Below are positions 37,095-44,528 of a stretch of 64,000 nucleotides of DNA, piece after piece. Every line of letters begins with the position of its first letter. The stretch's first letter is position 1. Source of the stretch: CAYZJV01 sp964478945 (GTDB lineage Bacteria > Spirochaetota > Spirochaetia > Sphaerochaetales > Sphaerochaetaceae); assembly GCA_964478945.1 (NCBI GenBank), contig CAYZJV010000001.1, positions 39,329 through 103,328 of the forward strand, in the 5' to 3' direction. The position numbers were made by a program, and so were the translations under genes. The notes beneath the pieces were generated by a model. That model was given only the letters and a program-made list of their open reading frames with translations. It made no database searches and was not told the DNA's origin.

Positions 37095-39779
37095 TCACAC
37101 TTGAAGCGCGGTGATCTTCCTTACGGTGAAATCATATTTTTGTTCATTGATTTCAAATGAGAACCGTTCTCCCACCTTGTGGTTGAGCAACTTCGCGCCA
37201 AATGGTGCGAGGTAACTGATGGTATGGTCGTTGGGGTTTGATTCCCATGGTCCGAATATCCTGTAGATATCTTCCTTTCCAGAAACATGGTTCTGCAAGA
37301 CCACCTCTGTACCGAAAGAAACTTTGGATGAATCGACCATGCCTTGCGTCACCACGGTGGCACGGGAAATTTCATCGGTCAATCTCATCATGGTCGCATT
37401 GAGTATCCCTTGTTTCTCCTTGGCAGCCTTGAACTCACTGTTCTCACGCAAATCTCCAAGTGAAAGGGCTTCGCCAATTTCCTTCGAGTTCTCAGGGATG
37501 TCGACATTCATGATCCTGTCCAACTCGGCCTGCTTCTCCAAGAATCTTGCCTTGGTAACCAACAATCCACTGGAGACAACCTCGGTGGAACTCGTCTCCT
37601 CACCCAAGAAGACGAAGTCGGGATACTTGTCGAGAATGGCATGTTTCACTTCGATCTTCCTCGATTGCTCGAGTCCCTGCATACGTTGTACGATGAAGTT
37701 GATGCGTTGGGCCGAACCTTCGTTTGCGGTCTTGAGGAATTCGAATAGTGTTCTCTCCTCGAACAACAACGTGGTGAGCGTCTTGGCGATCTTTCGATTC
37801 TCGTTGGTCGATTTCTTTGCTTCGATCGCATTGAACGCGAAGTCAAGCAACTGCAACTCACTGGTGATGAGCGTTTCGAATGGAATCCTGATCTTCTTTT
37901 CCCAGAACTTTCTGTCGTAGGTTCTTGCGAGATAGGTGAACAGATCGGCGTTTTCCCTCCAATTCCTACAAGCATTGCGGAACATGTCTTCTATGACCTT
38001 TTGACGTCCCTGCTCACGCAGAGTATCCATAATATAGCTGGTGAGGTAATGGGGATAGAGCGAGATGAGCACCTGTTCGATCTTTTCGGGATCCTCGGTG
38101 GTCACCACATTGTCTATGAAGGATTTCTTCAGCTCGGAATCGTCTATCGCACCGAAGGTTTTGGGAACATCGTCCATCAATCCGTAGAAATGCTTGAAAT
38201 CGACGGTGTTGGGTCTCTCGAGGAAGGGGAATTTGTCACAAAGCCAATCGACGAAAAGGAAGCTCGCAACCACCTGATCGGTCACTTTCTGGTATGAGGT
38301 GCACTGATCGACGAAATATTGGACCATCTCCATGAAGAATTCCGATTCCGGATCTCCATTCTCCAAGAAATCCCTCACTATGCGGATCTTCTGATAGAAC
38401 CGTTTCTCGTTCCTAAAGATTCCCAAGGACTTCTCTTCATAGGAGATCGGAGTTTCCCTCACGGTATAGACATCGGGATCGCTGGGAAGGAATCCTATGA
38501 GAGGATCGTTCATGATGATCTTCTTGGCAGCTGTTTGCCAGGTGGACCACTCCTTTGCAGTAAGAATCGATGGTACCACTTCAGCCTTCATTGCCTTGAT
38601 CGTCGAGGCGTTCTGGTTGCTGCTGATGAGGGTTCTGAGTCCCCAAGGCACATCGGTCTTGAACTTCTCGGCCAGCTTTTCCTTCGGGAACACACTCTTC
38701 AGTACCCATATGTGGTGTTTTGGCAACACCTGAAGTGAACTGAACGCCATACCGAGCGACATGTTGTGGTTTCTCTTCTGGGCGAAATCTATCACCACAT
38801 TCTCATGGGAAAGTTCACGAATCCTACCGATGCTCCATGTCTTATGGTATACGAACGATCCTTTGTCGAAGGCGATGTTCTTTTCAAAATCGTCGATCGC
38901 AGAATGTATATCCCTATAGTTCTTGTCCAAATTCGAGATATCGATGCAGGATTCCAATCTACTGTGACCGGAATATTTCTTTCTATAGCATTCCACCAAT
39001 CTCTCTCGGGCCCATTCGGAATGGGAATCAAGATCGAGCATGGTCTTCAATACGATGATTCCCTTGTCCCAGTCCTCCTGGCCAATCGCCACTTCATACA
39101 GTTGGGCGAGCATTTGTGAAGTCTGGTCCCCTTGGAATTTGGCCGCAATCCGTTGTGCGAGTCCCAAGAGGTAGGCGAAATCGTCGGGAATCATCTCAAG
39201 GAGAATCGTCCACACTTCTTTTACCGCAGGCAGATTCTGGGCATTGAGGAATCGTTGAAGCGCCTTTTTGTAGTAGAAAAGCGCCTTTTCGGTAATTCCC
39301 TTCGACACATAGCGTTCCGCGATATCCTGCAATAGATCGGTCTCGTCGTAATCTACCCTCACCAAGCGTTCGTAAAGGGCATACTTGTCCTCTTCACGTC
39401 CCATCTTGTCATAGCAGACGGCAAGCACACGGATCACGTATTTGTCCTCGAAACGATCGAGTACCTTCGAACACAGGTATTCCACGAGACTATACTTCTT
39501 GTTCTCATTGAAGGTTTCGATGAGATTGGTGATATTCCCGTAGTCCAGGGATTTTCTTCTCAGTGCGATACTTCCGGAGAGGTACATTGCAATGATACTG
39601 TGTTTGTTCTTCTCCAAATACTCGTCACATATGTTCTTCACTTCCAACAACTCTTCGGAATCGGTGATCTTGTCAAGTATTCCGTCGAGCTCCTCGAAGT
39701 TCGGTATCGTATAATTCGTAATGGTGGTCCTTGTCCATTTCTCTTCCGTAAGCAGGGTCTTGATGTTTTCTTCGTTCAT
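37095..39779 (-). CDS. greA: GreA-type transcript cleavage factor with giant N-terminal region
   Basis: Gre factors rescue backtracked RNA polymerase by inserting a coiled coil into its secondary channel. Here the GreA part is only residues 736-894: the coiled coil carries the acidic tip GDLRENSEF (about 775-783) and is followed by an FKBP-like C-terminal domain. The first 735 residues are helical, with TPR-like repeats in the first 280. This long form is known in spirochaetes. Start at 39779: GGGAG precedes the ATG; longer frames lack support. Monocistronic, convergent with murJ. Confidence 0.9.
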   Translation of the reverse strand: MNEENIKTLLTEEKWTRTTITNYTIPNFEELDGILDKITDSEELLEVKNICDEYLEKNKHSIIAMYLSGSIALRRKSLDYGNITNLIETFNENKKYSLVEYLCSKVLDRFEDKYVIRVLAVCYDKMGREEDKYALYERLVRVDYDETDLLQDIAERYVSKGITEKALFYYKKALQRFLNAQNLPAVKEVWTILLEMIPDDFAYLLGLAQRIAAKFQGDQTSQMLAQLYEVAIGQEDWDKGIIVLKTMLDLDSHSEWARERLVECYRKKYSGHSRLESCIDISNLDKNYRDIHSAIDDFEKNIAFDKGSFVYHKTWSIGRIRELSHENVVIDFAQKRNHNMSLGMAFSSLQVLPKHHIWVLKSVFPKEKLAEKFKTDVPWGLRTLISSNQNASTIKAMKAEVVPSILTAKEWSTWQTAAKKIIMNDPLIGFLPSDPDVYTVRETPISYEEKSLGIFRNEKRFYQKIRIVRDFLENGDPESEFFMEMVQYFVDQCTSYQKVTDQVVASFLFVDWLCDKFPFLERPNTVDFKHFYGLMDDVPKTFGAIDDSELKKSFIDNVVTTEDPEKIEQVLISLYPHYLTSYIMDTLREQGRQKVIEDMFRNACRNWRENADLFTYLARTYDRKFWEKKIRIPFETLITSELQLLDFAFNAIEAKKSTNENRKIAKTLTTLLFEERTLFEFLKTANEGSAQRINFIVQRMQGLEQSRKIEVKHAILDKYPDFVFLGEETSSTEVVSSGLLVTKARFLEKQAELDRIMNVDIPENSKEIGEALSLGDLRENSEFKAAKEKQGILNATMMRLTDEISRATVVTQGMVDSSKVSFGTEVVLQNHVSGKEDIYRIFGPWESNPNDHTISYLAPFGAKLLNHKVGERFSFEINEQKYDFTVRKITALQV

Positions 39780-39975
39780 TCGGCGCTCCCTTGATAAAGT
39801 GCTCAATTGGAACAAATAGTAAACAGCCCGAGCCGCGCATCCATTGGTTTCGGACTCCAAGACAGCTCAGGTGTTGTACGGTGAGAATAGTTCCAAGTTG
39901 CTTCCATATCATAACATGATGAACGATTGAATGCAATAAGTGTTTGCCTCCCGTACGGTTGGAAGCCGATGCCGC

Positions 39976-40004
39976 TTTCCAAAATTCCTCCTATCTGATA
40001 CAAC
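39976..40004 (+). promoter_or_regulatory. Predicted promoter of rpe
   Basis: TTTCCA (39976-39981), a 17-bp spacer and a TGA-extended -10 TACAAC (39999-40004). The predicted start coincides with the A of the rpe ATG at 40011 and no Shine-Dalgarno sequence exists, indicating a leaderless message. The rest of the 150-bp greA-rpe gap (39861-39975) shows nothing else I can name. Confidence 0.55.
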
Positions 40005-40010
40005 ATTGGT

Positions 40011-40679
40011 ATGGAAAGAAAACCCAATTGCATAGTTGCGCCGTCGATGTTGTCGGCCGATTTCTCCCAAGCCGGAAAGGCCGTCGAGATGATCGGAAAG
40101 ACTACCAGCCAATGGATACATCTCGATGTGATGGATGGTATGTTCGTACCGAACATCTCGTTCGGACCCAAGTTCATCCAGGATATCAGGGAGCTTTCGA
40201 AACTGGTGTTCGATACCCACCTCATGGTCGAACAACCAGAAAGGTATATTCCTCTATTCGCCGCTGCAGGAAGCGATTACATCACCGTGCATGCGGAAGC
40301 CTCCGTCCATCTCAATAGAACCCTTGCCATGATCACCGATGAAGGTAAGAAATCCGGAGTCTCGATTGTTCCCTCGACTCCGGTATCCGCAATCGAAATG
40401 GTGCTGGATGAGGTCGATCTCGTGCTGGTGATGAGCGTGAATCCCGGTTTCGGTGGACAAAAGTTCATCCCTTCCTCATTGGAGAAGATCAGGCAACTGG
40501 ATACCATAAGAAGGGAAAGAGGCCTCGATTTCAAGATATCGGTCGATGGTGGGGTAGGTCTGGCAAACGGAAAGATGCTCATCGATTCGGGTGTGGATGT
40601 GTTGGTGATGGGAAGTGCGTTCTTCGGCTCCAGCGACAAACAGGCGCTTGTGGCCAAGCTGCAGGGACTCGACAACTGA
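40011..40679 (+). CDS. rpe: Ribulose-phosphate 3-epimerase
   Basis: Interconverts ribulose-5-P and xylulose-5-P in the pentose phosphate pathway. The 222-residue TIM barrel has VAPSMLSADF, the metal-site region HLDVMDGMFVPN, MSVNPGFGGQKF and the phosphate-binding VDGGV. The start is fixed because the conserved PSMLSADF begins only 11 residues in. It shares its last base with the dtd start (TGATG). Confidence 0.96.
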   Translation: MERKPNCIVAPSMLSADFSQAGKAVEMIGKTTSQWIHLDVMDGMFVPNISFGPKFIQDIRELSKLVFDTHLMVEQPERYIPLFAAAGSDYITVHAEASVHLNRTLAMITDEGKKSGVSIVPSTPVSAIEMVLDEVDLVLVMSVNPGFGGQKFIPSSLEKIRQLDTIRRERGLDFKISVDGGVGLANGKMLIDSGVDVLVMGSAFFGSSDKQALVAKLQGLDN

Positions 40680-41137
40680 TGAAAGCGGTGGTGCAGAGGG
40701 TTTCTTCGGCATCCGTCATCGTTTCGGGAAAGACGGTGGGATCGATCGACAAGGGATTGTTGGTCTATCTTGGAGTTGAACGGGAGGATACCGAGGCCGA
40801 TCTTGACTACATGGTACGCAAGATTCCGAATATCCGGATGTTCACCGATGGTGAAGGGAAGATGAACCTTTCGGTCGGTGATGTCGGAGGACAACTGCTG
40901 GTGGTCAGCCAATTCACCCTCTGTGCCGATATGAGGAAAGGCAATCGTCCTTCGTTCAATCCCGCAGCGGAGCCCAAAATGGCCGAGACGATGTACCTGA
41001 GGTTCGTGGAGAAGGTGAGAAACAAAGGATATGTGGTTGAAACGGGAGAGTTCGGAGCATCGATGAAGGTGGGCTATGTGAACGAGGGTCCGGTGACCCT
41101 TATCATCGATACCAGGGAAAACATGAAGCAAAACTAG
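40679..41137 (+). CDS. dtd: D-aminoacyl-tRNA deacylase
   Basis: Removes D-amino acids (and Gly) mischarged on tRNA. The 152-residue product has the SQFTLCAD and NEGPVT motifs that form the active-site dimer interface. The start codon overlaps the rpe stop, so the two are translationally coupled although functionally unrelated. Confidence 0.95.
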   Translation: MKAVVQRVSSASVIVSGKTVGSIDKGLLVYLGVEREDTEADLDYMVRKIPNIRMFTDGEGKMNLSVGDVGGQLLVVSQFTLCADMRKGNRPSFNPAAEPKMAETMYLRFVEKVRNKGYVVETGEFGASMKVGYVNEGPVTLIIDTRENMKQN

Positions 41138-41148
41138 CATTGATGGAG

Positions 41149-41154
41149 TACAAT
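41149..41154 (+). promoter_or_regulatory. Possible -10 box of recA
   Basis: TACAAT lies about 30 bp before the recA ATG, with a poor -35. It is embedded in GTACAATATTGGTAC (41148-41162), an imperfect dyad that could be an operator, but no LexA gene or consensus in this window supports an SOS assignment. Confidence 0.3.
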
Positions 41155-41183
41155 ATTGGTACACATCGAGAAGAGAGGATGAT

Positions 41184-42257
41184 ATGGCGAAAGGAAGCAA
41201 CAACAGCGCACCTGTGGTGGTAACCGATACCAAACAAAAACTGGTTGCCCTGGAGGCGGCCCGTTCCCAGATAGACAAACAGTTCGGCAAAGGTGCCCTC
41301 ATGAAATTGGGTGACAATCCCACCGATCGTTCCGTCCAGGTGATCTCCTCGGGTTCCATTCTCCTTGACGAAGCATTGGGGATAGGAGGGTATCCGAAGG
41401 GGAGGATCATTGAAATCTATGGTCCCGAGTCTTCGGGAAAAACCACCTTGGCGCTCCATTCGATCGCAGAAGCCCAGAAGAGTGGGGGAATCGCCGCATT
41501 CATCGATGCGGAGCATGCCCTTGATCCCACCTATGCGAGAAAGCTTGGAGTCAATACGGACGAATTGTGGATATCGCAACCCGACAATGGTGAGCAGGCG
41601 CTGGAAATCGTCGAATCGCTGGTCCGTTCCGGTGCGGTGGACATCATAGTGGTCGACTCCGTGGCTGCTCTTACTCCGCAAGCCGAAATCGATGGAGAGA
41701 TGGGTGATTCCCACATGGGTTTGCAGGCCCGGCTCATGAGCCAGGCGTTGCGTAAATTGACTGGTATCCTGTCCAAGGCCAACACCACCATCATCTTCAT
41801 CAACCAGATCAGAATGAAGATTGGAGTGATGTTCGGCAATCCCGAGACCACCACTGGTGGAAATGCACTCAAATTCTACTCTTCGATCAGGATCGAGGTG
41901 CGTCGTATCGAGGCCATCAGCAGAAGCGCCGACGACATCATTGGAAATAGGGTGCGGATCAAGATAGTGAAAAACAAAATGGCTCCCCCCTTCAAGAAAG
42001 TCGAACTCGATATGTTCTTCGGAGAAGGACTCAGCTATTTCGGCAGTATACTTGATGCAGCATTGAAGTATGAACTGCTCGACAAGAGCGGTTCATGGTA
42101 TTCCTACAATGGTGAAAAGATAGGTCAGGGTAGGGAGAATGCAATCAACTTCCTCAAGACCAACAGTGATATCACAAGCGACCTCGACACCAAGTTGCGG
42201 GCATTGATCTTCCCTTCGGCCAAGAAGGATGAACAGGAGACGCAGAAGACGCAGTAG
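41184..42257 (+). CDS. recA: Recombinase RecA
   Basis: DNA strand-exchange ATPase. The 357-residue product has Walker A GPESSGKTT (80-88), the VDSVAALTP Walker B, the L2 loop FINQIRMKIGVMFGNPETT (19 residues) and an acidic/Gln-rich C-terminal tail. A strong AGAGAGG Shine-Dalgarno precedes the ATG. Confidence 0.98.
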   Translation: MAKGSNNSAPVVVTDTKQKLVALEAARSQIDKQFGKGALMKLGDNPTDRSVQVISSGSILLDEALGIGGYPKGRIIEIYGPESSGKTTLALHSIAEAQKSGGIAAFIDAEHALDPTYARKLGVNTDELWISQPDNGEQALEIVESLVRSGAVDIIVVDSVAALTPQAEIDGEMGDSHMGLQARLMSQALRKLTGILSKANTTIIFINQIRMKIGVMFGNPETTTGGNALKFYSSIRIEVRRIEAISRSADDIIGNRVRIKIVKNKMAPPFKKVELDMFFGEGLSYFGSILDAALKYELLDKSGSWYSYNGEKIGQGRENAINFLKTNSDITSDLDTKLRALIFPSAKKDEQETQKTQ

Positions 42258-42269
42258 GGATATCCTCCC

Positions 42270-42298
42270 TTTACGCGAACGGGTGAAAACGCTATACT
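42270..42298 (+). promoter_or_regulatory. Predicted promoter of the scpA unit
   Basis: TTTACG (42270-42275), a 17-bp spacer and TATACT (42293-42298) in the 48-bp recA-scpA gap. Predicted start at 42305-42306, on the first in-frame ATG of scpA. Confidence 0.5.
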
Positions 42299-42305
42299 CG
42301 GTCGC

Positions 42306-43244
42306 ATGGTACAGGAAACGGGACTGATGGATAGGGCGGGGGCGACTCCATCCGTCATTTCCTATTCGATTCGACAGTTCGAAGGTCCCTTGGATCTCCT
42401 CTTGCATCTGATCCAAAAGGCTCAGGTCAATATCTACGATATCCCAATCGCCGAGATCACCGACCAGTTCCTCTCCTATCTTGAAACCGCGAGAACCCTC
42501 GATCTGGATGATCTTACCGATTTCTATGCGATGGCGGCCCATCTGATCTATCTCAAAAGTCGCATGTTGTTGCCCAACGATGTGGATCCCGAGGAGGATG
42601 ACGAATTCTCCGAGATGAGGGGAGAATTGGTTGAGAGGCTCCTGGAATACCAGAAGTTCAAACGCTACAGTGCCCTTCTTGCGGATTCGAACCAAAGTGG
42701 TGATCTGTTTATACAAAGAAGGAAGAGCCAGTTCATGCTTCCCTTCGAAGATCAGGATCTTTGGAACGATGTGAACGTATGGGATCTGTTGAAGACTTTC
42801 TCCACGTTGCTCAAATCGATCACTCCGGAACAGGTGTTCAATGTCTATGAAGAGGTGACGACAAAGCAAAAACTCTCCTATATGATGGAGCTGTTTGAAG
42901 AGAGGGAGGAGATCTCATTCTTGGATCTCGTGGTGAATCGTGAATCCCCAATGGATATCATCTGTGCCTTCCTGGCGATTCTTGAAGCGGTCAAATTCAG
43001 CATTATCAGCATCCACCAACACGCCCTCTTCGGCGATATCGTGATCAGAAGAAGGGAAGGGTACGATCCCACCTTGCTCGATGATGAGGATTATGGCGAT
43101 GATGAGCCGTTCGACACCTTTCTCTCGCCGGAGAACGAGGTGCCACACCATGAACGCATCGAACATTCGGCGACACTTTATGATGATGAAGAGGATGAAT
43201 ACGACGAAATCATCGATCTTTCGGATGAAGGGGATATGCCATGA
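42306..43244 (+). CDS. scpA: Segregation and condensation protein A
   Basis: Kleisin subunit of the SMC-ScpAB condensin. FEGPLDLLLHLIQKAQVNIYDIPI (in two parts: FEGPLDLLLHL and VNIYDIPI) is the N-terminal kleisin signature, followed by an acidic linker and a C-terminal winged helix (about 215-265). It ends with an unusually acidic tail. Start is ambiguous: the ATG at 42306 (312 residues) lies on the predicted transcription start, whereas the ATG at 42327 (305 residues) has AGGA 10 bases upstream. It overlaps scpB by 4 bp (ATGA). Confidence 0.92.
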   Translation: MVQETGLMDRAGATPSVISYSIRQFEGPLDLLLHLIQKAQVNIYDIPIAEITDQFLSYLETARTLDLDDLTDFYAMAAHLIYLKSRMLLPNDVDPEEDDEFSEMRGELVERLLEYQKFKRYSALLADSNQSGDLFIQRRKSQFMLPFEDQDLWNDVNVWDLLKTFSTLLKSITPEQVFNVYEEVTTKQKLSYMMELFEEREEISFLDLVVNRESPMDIICAFLAILEAVKFSIISIHQHALFGDIVIRRREGYDPTLLDDEDYGDDEPFDTFLSPENEVPHHERIEHSATLYDDEEDEYDEIIDLSDEGDMP

Positions 43245-43813
43245 GCGAACGTAACGAGATACTTTCACCAGATGCGCGTCTTGTGGAAGTGATCCTCTTC
43301 ATTGAGAATGAACCGACAAGCGGCGATAGGATCGGTAGGCTTACCGGTCTGGATGCCACGCGTGTGGATATCGCATTGAAGGAGCTCGCAACCTATTGGG
43401 AAGAGCATATGCATGGTCTCGATCTCATCGAGGCAAATGGAGCCTACACATTCCTCCCTTCGGCCGACCTTCATGGAAAGCTTAAGGAGTGCTATGGGAA
43501 GAAAGTCGACCGCAGGCTGTCGAAGGCCGCCCTCGAGACGCTCTCCATCATTGCATACTCCCAACCGGTCACCAGAAGGGATGTGGAGAATATCCGCGGG
43601 GTCTCGAGCGACAGCATCATACGTTTGTTGAAGGAACGCGAATATATCAAGGTGGTGGGTAGGAAGGATGTTCCGGGACATCCCGGGCTGTACGGCACCA
43701 CGAAGAAATTCCTATTTGAATTCAATCTTCCGAGCATTTCGGCGCTACCGAAATTATCGGAGATCGATGCAGCCCGATTTACCCGAGACGAGGAGTTCAA
43801 CGATGCAAATTGA
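43241..43813 (+). CDS. scpB: Segregation and condensation protein B
   Basis: Winged-helix partner of ScpA in the condensin complex. The 190-residue product has two wHTH domains; LSKAALETLSIIAYSQPVTR and the IRGVSSDSIIRLLKEREYI segment are family hallmarks. Translationally coupled to scpA on one side and overlapping the pseudouridine synthase gene by 11 bp on the other. Confidence 0.95.
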   Translation: MSERNEILSPDARLVEVILFIENEPTSGDRIGRLTGLDATRVDIALKELATYWEEHMHGLDLIEANGAYTFLPSADLHGKLKECYGKKVDRRLSKAALETLSIIAYSQPVTRRDVENIRGVSSDSIIRLLKEREYIKVVGRKDVPGHPGLYGTTKKFLFEFNLPSISALPKLSEIDAARFTRDEEFNDAN

Positions 43814-44528
43814 TTATCCCATCCGATTGCAAAGCTATTTGGCCAAGAGTGGATTCGGATCCAGAAGATCTTGTGAAAGACTGATATCGGAGGGAAGGGT
43901 TTCGGTGAATACCAGAATCGTCACCGAAATGGGAACCAAAGTCGATAAGGATGATGTGGTGATGGTGGACAATGTGTTGGCCGAACCGGCCGACAGGTTG
44001 TTCTACTATGCTCTGAACAAACCGAAAGGCTATGTCTGCACCAACTACGATCCGAATGAGACAAAATACGCACGCGATCTCATCACCATACCTGAGAACA
44101 ACCTTCTTTTCCATGTCGGTCGTCTGGACAAGGATTCCACCGGATTGATCCTGTATACCAATGATGGCGATGCGGCACAAAAGATCATGCATCCTTCCAA
44201 CCGGATCGAGAAGGAGTATGCGATCATGACCACCGAACCGATCCAACGGGCCGATATGGACGAGGCTTTGCGCGGTGTGTATATCGACAGTCAGAAACCG
44301 TATGTGATAAAGAAGTTCGAACTCAGATCGAAACGATGGGTGGTGGTCACGCTTACGGAGGGAAAGAACCGTGAACTGCGTAAGATCTTCAGCTATTTCG
44401 GCTATACAATCCGACATCTGGTGAGACTGCGGATCGGTCCCATCGAATTGGGGGATTTGCCGGAAGGCAAATACCGACCGGTCACAAAAAGTGAGATGTA
44501 TGCCTTGTTGGAGGGAAAGAATAGATGA
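43803..44528 (+). CDS. rluB: Pseudouridine synthase, RluB/RsuA family
   Basis: Modifies uridine in 23S or 16S rRNA. I start at the ATG at 43803 (GAGGAG upstream), giving 241 residues: S4-like RNA-binding domain (about 5-65, LQSYLAKSGFGSRRSCERLI), then the catalytic domain with GRLDKDSTGLIL holding the nucleophilic Asp, and EGKNRELRKIF. RluB is the usual gene next to scpAB; RluE or RsuA specificity cannot be excluded. ATGA overlap with cmk-rpsA. Confidence 0.9.
   Translation: MQIDYPIRLQSYLAKSGFGSRRSCERLISEGRVSVNTRIVTEMGTKVDKDDVVMVDNVLAEPADRLFYYALNKPKGYVCTNYDPNETKYARDLITIPENNLLFHVGRLDKDSTGLILYTNDGDAAQKIMHPSNRIEKEYAIMTTEPIQRADMDEALRGVYIDSQKPYVIKKFELRSKRWVVVTLTEGKNRELRKIFSYFGYTIRHLVRLRIGPIELGDLPEGKYRPVTKSEMYALLEGKNR

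Noticed and set aside
41148..41162. Dyad GTACAATATTGGTAC before recA as an SOS/LexA box
   Set aside because: The symmetry is imperfect, it overlaps the probable -10, it does not match the LexA consensus sequences I know, and no lexA gene is in the window.
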